Assembly (NCBI GenBank): GCA_938005265.1
Contig: CALLOA010000032.1
Location: 59,440-123,439, forward strand
From: an uncultured Granulosicoccaceae bacterium
GTDB taxonomy: Bacteria; Pseudomonadota; Gammaproteobacteria; Granulosicoccales; Granulosicoccaceae
DNA: 64,000 nucleotides
Direction of reading: 5' to 3'
Shown: positions 36,268 to 44,521 of the stretch, one piece after another
Position numbering within the stretch: the stretch's first letter is position 1
How the letters are laid out: each line of letters opens with the position of its first letter
Program-made: the position numbers and the translations under genes
Notes under the pieces: generated by a model
Databases searched by the model: none
What the model was told of the DNA's origin: nothing
What the model saw: only the letters and a program-made list of their open reading frames with translations

Positions 36268-36801
36268 ATGCTGAGTAAAGAAGCTGATGTGGGTTTATGG
36301 GTTTTTGGTTATGGTTCTATAATCTGGCGTCCGGATTTTCCCCACACCATTGCTTTATGGGCAACAGCCGTCGGTTGGTCCAGACGTTTTTGGCAAGGCT
36401 CGCATGATCATCGTGGAACACCTGAACTGCCCGGCCGTGTTTTAACGCTAGTGCCTTTCCCGGGGGAAAGTTGCAAAGGAAGGGTGTTTGGCATTGCTCC
36501 GAACAATGTCGATCGGGTGCTTGGCGAACTCGACTATCGCGAAAAGAATGGTTACCAGCGTCACACTATCCCTGTGCAAACCGCTGAGCTGGGTTCAGTT
36601 GATGCACTAAGCTATATAGCATTGCCGGACAATACAGCATGGTTGGGTGATGCGGCTGATGACGTTATTGCTAATCAGATTCGTGATTCCCATGGCCCTA
36701 GTGGCAGTAACAAAGACTATGCTATTTCACTGTACCGGGCGTTACAGAGAGAAGGTATTCATGATGAACATATTCAGACGATTGCTGAGCTGGTAGTGTA
36801 G
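36268..36801 (+). CDS. chaC: ChaC-like gamma-glutamylcyclotransferase
   Basis: A 177-residue protein of the glutathione-specific gamma-glutamylcyclotransferase family, which cleaves glutathione to 5-oxoproline and Cys-Gly in the cytoplasm. The family motif is LWVFGYGSIIWRPDF (the GYGS substrate loop). The catalytic Glu lies in LGELDYREKNGYQRH. Size and motif order fit ChaC. It ends ten bases before the convergent acyl-CoA ligase gene. Confidence 0.9.
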   Translation: MLSKEADVGLWVFGYGSIIWRPDFPHTIALWATAVGWSRRFWQGSHDHRGTPELPGRVLTLVPFPGESCKGRVFGIAPNNVDRVLGELDYREKNGYQRHTIPVQTAELGSVDALSYIALPDNTAWLGDAADDVIANQIRDSHGPSGSNKDYAISLYRALQREGIHDEHIQTIAELVV

Positions 36802-36810
36802 TGTGGTGTT

Positions 36811-38457
36811 TCAGAGGCTGCCCATTTCGCGGGCTTGTTCACGCAGTTTAAACTTCTGTATCTTTCCGGTGGAAGTTTTGGGTAGCTCTGTAAACACAAT
36901 TGTTTTAGGGCATTTGAAATGCGCCATGCGTTCACGGCAGTACTCGATCAGTTCGCTGTCGGTAACCGTAGCGCCTTGTTGTAAGCCCACGAAGGCGCAT
37001 GGTGTTTCGCCCCATTTATCATCCGGTCTTGCCGCCACTGCAGCTTCGAGTACTTGCGGATGGGTATAGAGCACGTCTTCAATCTCGATTGACGAGATAT
37101 TTTCACCGCCTGAAATGATAATGTCTTTTGACCGATCGAGTATGCGAAGGTAGTTATCACTATCTATAACACCCAGATCACCGCTATGAAACCAGCCGTC
37201 TTTGAAAGCAGCATCTGAAGCTTCCTTGTTATTCAGGTAACCGCGCATAACGATATTGCCACGAAACATGATTTCACCAATCGTTTCGCCGTCACGGGGT
37301 ACAGGCAGCATGGTCTCCGGATCGAGAATATCGAGTCCTTCCAGCATCTGGTATCGCACACCTTGGCGTGCTTTCAGTCTTGCACGCTGATCAGCGGGTA
37401 ATTTGTTCCATTCGGATTTCCAGGCACAGATTACCGCGGGCCCGTAGGTTTCTGTTAGTCCGTAGACATGGGTTATATTAAATCCCATGGCTTCAATACG
37501 TTCCAGAATCGCGGCAGGTGGTGGTGCTGCCGCTGTCATCATATTTACAGTATGGCTGAACGGTTGTTTTTCCTCAGATGTTGCATTACAAATGAAATTC
37601 ATAATTACCGGTGCGCCGCACATATGGGTAACACCATGCTCGGCGATTGCCTTGTAGATCGAACCTGCAGAGATGTCACGAATACAAACACTGGTGCCCG
37701 CAACCACTGGCAGCGACCACGGAAAACACCAGCCATTACAATGGAACATGGGCAGTGTCCACAGGTACACGCATTCATGTGGTAAGGTCCAGCCACTGAT
37801 GTTGCTGAGTGCGTTCAAGTAAGCGCCACGATGGTGATAGACGACTCCCTTTGGATTGCCTGTAGTCCCGGACGTGTAATTGAGCGAAATGGCTTGCCAT
37901 TCGTCCGCAGGCAGTTGCCACTGGAATGACTTGGCTAAGTCGCTCCCGGTCAGTAAAAAGGTTTCGTAGTCCATTTCGCCAATCAGTTTGCCACCACGCT
38001 CAGGGTCCATTTCAGAGTCATCTATATCGATCACATCTATTTTATGATCGAGCTGGCTCAATGCCGCGGCAGCCACCCCCGATAATTCCCGGTCAAGCAG
38101 AAGAAGTTTTGCGCCACCATGTTCGAGGATATGGGCAATGGTGTTAGCATCAAGCCGGGTATTGATAGCGTTCAGAACAGCACCACACATGGGTACGCCA
38201 TAATGTGCTTCCAATGTTTCTGGAATATTGGGCGCCAGCACGGCAACCGTATCCCCCAGCCCGATACCCTTGCCGTGAAGGGCTGCGGCAAGCTGTGTTG
38301 CTCTGTTGTAAGTTTCTGACCAGGTATAACGGCGAGCTCCATGAATGACAGAGCACAGGTCGGGGTAGACCTCGCTGGCGCGTTGCAGAAAGCTTAACGG
38401 GCTGAGAGCCGTATAGTTGGCGGTATTTTTATCCAGCGCGTTTTCGAATTGATTCAT
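36811..38457 (-). CDS. Acyl-CoA ligase (AMP-forming), DmdB-like
   Basis: A 548-residue AMP-forming acid:CoA ligase. The P-loop is LNYTSGTTGNPKGVVYHHRG. The A5 motif HVYGLTETYGP and the hinge region HSGDLGVIDSDNYLRILDRSKDIIISGGENISSIEIED are intact, with the catalytic Lys in STGKIQKFKLR. The subgroup (GVVYHHRGAYLNALSNI and the C-terminal PCAFVGL) resembles medium-chain acyl-CoA and 3-methylmercaptopropionyl-CoA (DmdB) ligases, but the acid cannot be told from sequence. It is divergent from the CaiB/BaiF CoA-transferase gene, which suggests a shared acid-activation role. Confidence 0.9.
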   Translation of the reverse strand: MNQFENALDKNTANYTALSPLSFLQRASEVYPDLCSVIHGARRYTWSETYNRATQLAAALHGKGIGLGDTVAVLAPNIPETLEAHYGVPMCGAVLNAINTRLDANTIAHILEHGGAKLLLLDRELSGVAAAALSQLDHKIDVIDIDDSEMDPERGGKLIGEMDYETFLLTGSDLAKSFQWQLPADEWQAISLNYTSGTTGNPKGVVYHHRGAYLNALSNISGWTLPHECVYLWTLPMFHCNGWCFPWSLPVVAGTSVCIRDISAGSIYKAIAEHGVTHMCGAPVIMNFICNATSEEKQPFSHTVNMMTAAAPPPAAILERIEAMGFNITHVYGLTETYGPAVICAWKSEWNKLPADQRARLKARQGVRYQMLEGLDILDPETMLPVPRDGETIGEIMFRGNIVMRGYLNNKEASDAAFKDGWFHSGDLGVIDSDNYLRILDRSKDIIISGGENISSIEIEDVLYTHPQVLEAAVAARPDDKWGETPCAFVGLQQGATVTDSELIEYCRERMAHFKCPKTIVFTELPKTSTGKIQKFKLREQAREMGSL

Positions 38458-38628
38458 GTGGCTCTATACACTCTTGGCAGTTCTCATCCTGTCTGCTTTA
38501 CGGTAGTCTGCAAGACAGGTAGGTCGTTGTATGTTATCAAACTGGCGTAGCCATATTCAGCAACAATCCGTGCACAGCTGGCTTTTCAAAAGTGTTTTTT
38601 GTCGCTAGCCCAACAACAGGGGTATTTT

Positions 38629-39843
38629 ATGCAAGCAGAAGAGTCTGACAAGCCACTGGCAGGTATAACGGTTATCGAGCTTGGGCAGTTGCTGGCAGGC
38701 CCGTTCTGTGGGCAGATGCTGGCTTATTTCGGTGCAGATGTGATCAAGGTTGAAACTCCCGGCAGCGGTGATCAGCTGCGTGGTTGGCGGGTGTTGGACG
38801 ATAGTGGAACTTCCTATTGGTGGCGCAGCCTTGCACGCAACAAGCGCTCGGTAACCATTGATCTGAATACCGACCGTGGCCAGAACCTTGTGCGCGAGAT
38901 GCTTAAACGTGCAGATGTTGTGATCGAAAATTTCCGTCCGGGAAAAATGGAATCCTGGGGTATGGGGCCTGATGATTTTAGTGAAACCAACCCTTCACTG
39001 GTTTATACCAGGATCTCGGGTTATGGCCAGACCGGGCCTTACAGTAGCAAACCCGGTTATGCATCGGCTTGTGAAGCGATGGGTGGTTTTCGCCATGTCA
39101 ATGGATTTCCAGACAGACCACCAGTACGGCCGAATCTCAGTATCGGCGATACACTGGCGGGTATGCATGCCGTGATCGGAACGTTATTGGCTTTGATGCA
39201 GCGTCAGTCAAAAGGAGCTGATAAAACCGGGCAAGTCGTCGATGTTTCCATTCTGGAATCGGTCTACAACTTGATGGAAGGCGTGGTGCCGGAATATTCA
39301 GGTGCTGGTGTGCAACGCCAACCTTCGGGTTCAACACTTACCGGCATCGTGCCAACCAACACCTATCGCTGCCGTGATGATCGTTATGTTGTCATTGGCG
39401 GAAATGGTAATTCAATCTTCAAACGATTGATGGTGGCTGCTGGTCGTGAAGATTTAGCCAATGACGAACGCCTGGCTGAAAACGCGGGTCGCGTTGAGCA
39501 CGAAGACGAAATAGACCAGGTGTTGCAAGACTGGGCTTTGCAGCATGAGTCGAAAACCTTGTTGCAGCTACTGCAACAAGCCGAAGTTCCCTCAGCGCCG
39601 ATCTATTCGGTCGAGGACATGTTTGAGGATGAACATTTTCGTGAGCGTGGAATGTTTGAAAAAGTAGAGTATGAGGGTAAGACTCTGGAAGTGCCTGCAT
39701 TGCATCCGCGATTGGTTAAAACTCCGGGCGGCACTAAATGGGCTGGCCCGACACTGGGTGCTCATACTGATGAAGTACTGACACAGTTTCTGCACTACTC
39801 GGAAGATGATATTCTTGAGTTACGTGAAGCCGGTGTTGTCTGA
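38629..39843 (+). CDS. CaiB/BaiF family III CoA-transferase
   Basis: A 404-residue CoA-transferase. Family III signatures are LAGITVIELGQLLAGPFCGQMLAYFGADVIKVE at the start, LARNKRSVTIDLNTDRGQ, and the catalytic Asp in NLSIGDTLAG. The ATG at 38629 has AGGGG upstream (ATG spacing about eight). It transfers CoA between carboxylic acids, but the pair cannot be deduced. It is divergent from the acyl-CoA ligase, and 75 bases before the isomerase gene. Confidence 0.92.
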   Translation: MQAEESDKPLAGITVIELGQLLAGPFCGQMLAYFGADVIKVETPGSGDQLRGWRVLDDSGTSYWWRSLARNKRSVTIDLNTDRGQNLVREMLKRADVVIENFRPGKMESWGMGPDDFSETNPSLVYTRISGYGQTGPYSSKPGYASACEAMGGFRHVNGFPDRPPVRPNLSIGDTLAGMHAVIGTLLALMQRQSKGADKTGQVVDVSILESVYNLMEGVVPEYSGAGVQRQPSGSTLTGIVPTNTYRCRDDRYVVIGGNGNSIFKRLMVAAGREDLANDERLAENAGRVEHEDEIDQVLQDWALQHESKTLLQLLQQAEVPSAPIYSVEDMFEDEHFRERGMFEKVEYEGKTLEVPALHPRLVKTPGGTKWAGPTLGAHTDEVLTQFLHYSEDDILELREAGVV

Positions 39844-39917
39844 CTTTGTCGAAAAAGTATTTTTAAACCTGTAGAGACTGTAGTTTTAAATTTAATTGCT
39901 GCGGATAAAAAACGAAC

Positions 39918-40304
39918 ATGCCACACTTGAACATCCAATATTCAGCCAATGTCGAATCTGCTTTATCAATGCCCGAATATTGTGATGCCATGTATCAGAC
40001 AATGCTGGACTCAGGTGTATTTCCACTGGCCGGTATCAGGGTCCGTGCATTCCGTGCTGATCACGTGGTAATTGCAGATAAGCTGGAAGCTAACGCTTAC
40101 ATTGATATGGTGTTGCGCATGGGTGAGGGCCGGTCAGCAGAAGATCGGGAAATCGTAGGTGAAACAATCATGACTAGAGCAGCCGACATTTGTAGCGAAC
40201 TAATGTCAGCACCTCACTTTGCACTTTCGCTTGAAATTGTTGAAATCAGCAAGCAATTCAGTTGGAAGAAAAATACGATGCATGCACGACTCTCTTCAGA
40301 TTGA
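39918..40304 (+). CDS. 5-carboxymethyl-2-hydroxymuconate isomerase-like protein
   Basis: A 128-residue protein of the CHMI/tautomerase superfamily, HpaF type. Pro2 directly after the initiator Met is the catalytic base in this family, and MPHLNIQYSANVE is the typical N-terminus. Further conserved features are the Arg-rich strand AGIRVRAFRADHVVIAD and YIDMVLRMGEGRSAEDR. The remaining homoprotocatechuate (hpa) genes are absent, so the substrate may differ. It probably lies in one transcript with the CoA-transferase. Confidence 0.85.
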   Translation: MPHLNIQYSANVESALSMPEYCDAMYQTMLDSGVFPLAGIRVRAFRADHVVIADKLEANAYIDMVLRMGEGRSAEDREIVGETIMTRAADICSELMSAPHFALSLEIVEISKQFSWKKNTMHARLSSD

Positions 40305-40385
40305 CGTTAGGTTGGTTTGATCGCCAACGACTCTTTTATAAAACTGTTGTACCTGATCTGTAATTGATACTGATGAGCGATACCG

Positions 40386-41276
40386 ATGAATAAACTAGAT
40401 GCCGTTAACGGTGCCCTTGTTGCAGATGCCGCCGCCATGGGCTTGCATTGGCTTTATGATCAGGGGCAGTTGGCACGTGTTGCCGAAACCGGTGATGTCG
40501 TGTTTCGTGCTCCCGATGCATCAGTCTACGAAAATCATAAAGGTTATTTCGCGCATGCTGGCAGGCGGGCAGGGGACTTATCGCACTATGGAGAAGCATT
40601 GCGTCTGTTTGTTGACCTGTTGCATAGTGATCAAACTTATTCGGTTGATAAACATCGCGCCCTATTTCTTGAAAGATTCGGTCCCGGGGGGAGTTTTGTC
40701 GGTTACGCCGACCGGCCAACCAAGGCACTGGTGGCAAGAATTCTGGCCGAGGGTGATGATTTGCCTGACTTGTCCGGTTCAGATGATGATCAATTGCCGG
40801 CAATAACGCCGGTGGCCGCATTTTTTGCTTTTGATCTTTCTGCGTCTGATCTGAAAACTGCCGTTGGTGTCAGCGCTGATAATCCCGTCGCCGAGCAGGG
40901 CGCTTTGGCTGTTTTTACCTGTCTGCAATCTCTTCAGTCTGGTTCTGATATGCCTGCGGCACTTGCTAAAGGCGCAGAACAAACCACGGGCGAATTAGCG
41001 CAACTGATGCGGCAGGCGTTAGAAATGAAGAGCTATGAGCCCCTGGCTGCAGCCAATCGTTTTGGTATGCCCTGTCATATCCCCCAAGGTCTCCCGGTCG
41101 TATGGCATATGCTGAATAGCTGTCAGGATTTTGAGACGCTACTGCGAGATAATGTGCTGTGTGGAGGGGACAGTTGCGGGCGTGCGATGGCGCTCGGAGC
41201 AATCGCCGGTCTGGCGCATGGTGTACCGCTTTCTATGCGAAACAGACTAAACCAACCTGAGGCACTTCTTGGTTGA
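40386..41276 (+). CDS. ADP-ribosylglycohydrolase-fold protein with changed metal site
   Basis: A 296-residue protein of the ADP-ribosylglycohydrolase fold. The start LDAVNGALVADAAAMGLHWLYD and the late NVLCGGDSCGRAMALGAIAGLAHGVP match conserved helices. In the canonical family an SDDT-like motif and a DTDT motif hold two magnesium ions. Here the first is replaced by AGDLSHYGE and the second by GGDSCG, keeping few of the acidic ligands. It may thus hydrolyse a different substrate, or bind rather than cut. It follows the isomerase gene on the same strand. Confidence 0.75.
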   Translation: MNKLDAVNGALVADAAAMGLHWLYDQGQLARVAETGDVVFRAPDASVYENHKGYFAHAGRRAGDLSHYGEALRLFVDLLHSDQTYSVDKHRALFLERFGPGGSFVGYADRPTKALVARILAEGDDLPDLSGSDDDQLPAITPVAAFFAFDLSASDLKTAVGVSADNPVAEQGALAVFTCLQSLQSGSDMPAALAKGAEQTTGELAQLMRQALEMKSYEPLAAANRFGMPCHIPQGLPVVWHMLNSCQDFETLLRDNVLCGGDSCGRAMALGAIAGLAHGVPLSMRNRLNQPEALLG

Positions 41277-41341
41277 ACTACTGGGCTGACAGCAGAATCG
41301 GGTAGATTACGTCAGGAACATTACCTGGGAACCTAAAAACT

Positions 41342-43720
41342 TCAGGCGGCCTTGCGTGTGCCTGAATTCCTGTTTTCTACAGCTGCCAGTATTTGTTCGC
41401 GAATACGAGCTTCCAGAACTTCGGCTTCAAACGGTTTTGATACATAGTCGTTCATGCCGGCTGCGAGGCATTTTTCCGCGTCACCTTCCATGGCATTGGC
41501 AGTTAGCGCAATAATTGGAGTATTAGCAAGGTGATCATCGCGCTTGCGAATCTGGCGCGTCGCTTCGTAACCATCCATTATTGGCATTTGGCAATCCATC
41601 AGGATCAGGTCACATTCACTGGAATCTATAAAGTCGACTGCTTCGCTGCCATTATCAACGCAATGTACGTTGTACCCCATCGATTCGAGAATTCCTTCCG
41701 CCACCATCTGGTTAACAGGGTTGTCTTCGGCGATGAGAATATGGAAACTGCCTGCATTGAACTCGGGCACCGTTTCAGTTGCTGGCTCGGTTACTGTTCC
41801 GGTTTTCAGTGCCTTTTCACCCTTGAGCGCTATATCATCCAGTTGCTCATCACTGAATAGATGCTGAGTTAATCTTTCATAGAATGAATCTCGTGCCAGT
41901 GGTTTGAACACACGGAGTTGATTCGGCGCAGATACTTTGTCGCGCATATCTGTTACATAAAGGAGCTCAACCACCTTCCTTTCATATTGTGGAAAACCGT
42001 CTATGAGTTTTTCGATAAATGTACTTGATGTGCCGTCTCCGGTGACTGAATTCACCAGTATTAAATCGAACTCCTGTCCTTGGTCTGCTGCCCTGTGCAA
42101 CAGCTCCATGGCTTTTTCAGATGTATTGGCAGTAGCGTAGGGCGCGCCGTATTGTGAAAGCAAAGCCTTGGTTGCTTCAGTTGACTCTTCGCCGGGATCA
42201 ATTATCAGGGTGCTGGTCCCCTGTAATCTGTAGCCGGGTGTGGAGATGCCGGTGTCAGCCAGAGAATGTTCCAGTGGTACTTCCATCCAGAAATTGCTGC
42301 CAACCCCCTGCTGTGACTCGACACCGATAGTGCCGCCCATGCCTTCTGCAAGTTGACGGCATATGGCCAGTCCCAGACCTGTGCCGCCGTATTTTCGTGT
42401 CGTTGAGCCGTCTGCCTGTGCAAAAGATTCAAAGACCTTGTCTATGGCAGACTGCTCCAGGCCTATGCCATTGTCAGTGACGTTAAATTGGATGTTGCAG
42501 CGCTCATTACTGGCCTCAAGTAAGTGCAGGCGCACAACGACTGTACCCCTTTCTGTAAATTTGATGGCGTTACTAATGAGGTTGTTCAGAACCTGACGGA
42601 TTCTTGTTGGATCGCCGCGAACGTAGCTGGGGACATCACTATCGATGATCGATACCAGTTCCAGTGATTTAATGTGTGCAGCTTCTGCCTGGGTTGCACA
42701 GCAAGTCTCGACGATTTCGTGCAAATTGAAATCAATGGATTCGAATTCCATCCTGCCTGCTTCAATCTTCGAATAGTCGAGGATGTCATTGATTAGCTTT
42801 AGCAGGTTTTTTCCGGAACTACTGGCTACCGCCAGTTGGTCTTTTTGTTGCAGATCAAGATTGGTTTTTTCCAAAAGAGTAAGCATTCCCAAAACACCAT
42901 TCATGGGAGTGCGTAGCTCATGGCTCATATTGGCCAGAAATTCGGATTTGGCGCGTGCTGCATCGGCAAGTTGGGCTTCTCGCGCCATCCGCAAATCCAT
43001 CAATGACCCGAATTCGTTGGCCCTTTCCGCCAGTAATTGCAGTTCCGGGGCGGCATCCAGTTGCAGGGGTGGGGTGTGCGCGTCGCTTTGCACACGTTTC
43101 ATATGCTGTTGAATGCTCACTATGGGATGGAGAACAAGCTTATTCAAAAGCAACATCAATACGAGTCCAAGTATTGCCAATAAGCCAAATAAAGTCAGAT
43201 AGGTTTTGCGTTGAACCTCCTGCACCCGGTTCTTTTCTTCGCTGGTATCCCAGGTTAACGATAGTCTGCCCAGATATTCACCATCAACTTCAAGCCGGGA
43301 ATCCGTTGTTACTATGCCATGGTTCTGGTCGAATTTGTTTTGGCTGGTGTCATTCGGCGGTGTTATTTCAATGGGTGTGGCAAGAGGCGTGGCAATAGGG
43401 GCGTTTGCGTATCTGCCAATAATTTCGCCATGTGGATCAAAAAAAGTGGCGTTCAGGATTTTGTTGTAACTCCTGATCAACATTTCAAGAGAGCGGTGAA
43501 TACCTGCCTCGTCGCGATTCCTCACCGCATCTGAAGACAAACTTGCCAGTAACAGTGACAAGCGTTCATTTTCCTTGCTGATCTGAGACTGGAAATCGTT
43601 TGCATCTATGCGCCGGATAATTTCTGCTGCCGCGAGACCGGCAATTACAAATGCAAGGCAGAATGCTGCGAGCAATTGTTTGCGCAGGTGAAAGCGATTG
43701 AAGATGTTCGATAGAGACAC
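41342..43720 (-). CDS. Hybrid histidine kinase with two receiver domains
   Basis: A 792-residue membrane sensor. Two membrane segments (residues 14-36 and 174-196) enclose a periplasmic sensing part of about 135 residues. A short HAMP-like linker follows, then HisKA with the phospho-acceptor His267 in NMSHELRTPMNG. The ATPase domain has NAIKFTERG, DNGIGLEQ and KYGGTGLGLAICRQL. A first receiver near residues 500-620 has Asn557 where the phospho-accepting Asp is expected, so it is probably inactive. The last receiver is normal (Asp709 in LILMDCQMPIMDGYEA). There is no HPt domain, which a separate gene on the other side of the gap supplies. The start is a GTG. Confidence 0.9.
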   Translation of the reverse strand: MSLSNIFNRFHLRKQLLAAFCLAFVIAGLAAAEIIRRIDANDFQSQISKENERLSLLLASLSSDAVRNRDEAGIHRSLEMLIRSYNKILNATFFDPHGEIIGRYANAPIATPLATPIEITPPNDTSQNKFDQNHGIVTTDSRLEVDGEYLGRLSLTWDTSEEKNRVQEVQRKTYLTLFGLLAILGLVLMLLLNKLVLHPIVSIQQHMKRVQSDAHTPPLQLDAAPELQLLAERANEFGSLMDLRMAREAQLADAARAKSEFLANMSHELRTPMNGVLGMLTLLEKTNLDLQQKDQLAVASSSGKNLLKLINDILDYSKIEAGRMEFESIDFNLHEIVETCCATQAEAAHIKSLELVSIIDSDVPSYVRGDPTRIRQVLNNLISNAIKFTERGTVVVRLHLLEASNERCNIQFNVTDNGIGLEQSAIDKVFESFAQADGSTTRKYGGTGLGLAICRQLAEGMGGTIGVESQQGVGSNFWMEVPLEHSLADTGISTPGYRLQGTSTLIIDPGEESTEATKALLSQYGAPYATANTSEKAMELLHRAADQGQEFDLILVNSVTGDGTSSTFIEKLIDGFPQYERKVVELLYVTDMRDKVSAPNQLRVFKPLARDSFYERLTQHLFSDEQLDDIALKGEKALKTGTVTEPATETVPEFNAGSFHILIAEDNPVNQMVAEGILESMGYNVHCVDNGSEAVDFIDSSECDLILMDCQMPIMDGYEATRQIRKRDDHLANTPIIALTANAMEGDAEKCLAAGMNDYVSKPFEAEVLEARIREQILAAVENRNSGTRKAA

Positions 43721-44113
43721 GAGGCTACGATTTTATTTCCCTGCTTGATATAGCGACCATTGATAGAGCGCGTACAGTGTATTTGCGTGCGCCGTCGTCA
43801 CGACGACCACTTGAGCGTTCGCTGTGTAAGCGGGTCAGGGGCGGGTAATTTGTGCTGAAATTGGTGGCTATTGATCGAAAACGATAATCGTTTGGCATTC
43901 CACTGGATTGATAAAGCAGGATATTTGTAACTATGTTGCCGAAGTCGCAACATTACGTTACGTGAGCTTTCAAGGCAGATTGTAGTTAGCCGCTATCAGT
44001 TGATGTGATCCTCGGTATACCCACCACCAGATTGAACCCGGATATCGTTGGTGTGAAATTCAGGGGCGCTGTAGGTAACAGTTAGTAAGCTTGTAACAGG
44101 AAGATTTCATCTC
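43721..44113. other. Divergent regulatory gap between kinase and HPt genes
   Basis: No gene is supported in this 393-base gap. It holds the promoters for the kinase (minus strand) and the HPt/GGDEF-EAL pair (plus strand). A perfect dyad is listed separately. A second short GTCGT/ACGAC dyad lies near 43795. Confidence 0.6.
43879..43893. promoter_or_regulatory. Perfect 15-bp dyad, candidate operator
   Basis: AAACGAT and ATCGTTT flank a single A. It lies 159 bases before the kinase start and 220 bases before the HPt start, in the shared promoter gap. The binding protein is unknown. Confidence 0.4.
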
Positions 44114-44470
44114 ATGGTACAGATTGACAATGCCGCGATAGACGCACTTACCTCTTTGCAGCAGCCCGGGAAACCGGACTTGTTCGCAAAAATCTTTTCT
44201 ATGTTTGAACTGAATACGCCCGGATTACTGGAATCGATTGAGGCGGGTTATGCGACTGGCGACAGTGAGGCCGTCAGGACAGCGGCTCACAGCCTAAAGT
44301 CCAGTGCTGCCTACGTTGGAGCATCAGAACTGTCCGAAATTTGTAAAGTTATAGAGGTTGCTGCCAGGGAAGAGCAGCTTGAGCAGGCGCAGGAACAGGT
44401 GGGCCGAATAAGCGACGTGTATGTTCAGACTCTGGATGCACTTCAGCCTTATTTGCACAAAGCAGCCTAG
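44114..44470 (+). CDS. Stand-alone HPt phosphotransfer protein
   Basis: A 118-residue protein of the HPt fold, which relays phosphate between receiver domains. The phospho-accepting His59 lies in RTAAHSLKSSAAYVGASELSEICKVIE, the exact family signature. No other domain is present. Its place, opposite the hybrid kinase and directly before a receiver-GGDEF-EAL gene, makes it the likely middle step between the two. Spacing to the next gene is 51 bases. Confidence 0.93.
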   Translation: MVQIDNAAIDALTSLQQPGKPDLFAKIFSMFELNTPGLLESIEAGYATGDSEAVRTAAHSLKSSAAYVGASELSEICKVIEVAAREEQLEQAQEQVGRISDVYVQTLDALQPYLHKAA

Positions 44471-44521
44471 CAAACTTAATGGTTCATTAAATTATATTAG
44501 TGAACATCTAAGCTGAAATTC

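Noticed and set aside
43721..44113. Search for a tRNA or small RNA in the kinase/HPt gap
   Set aside because: No cloverleaf or terminator was seen; only short dyads are present.
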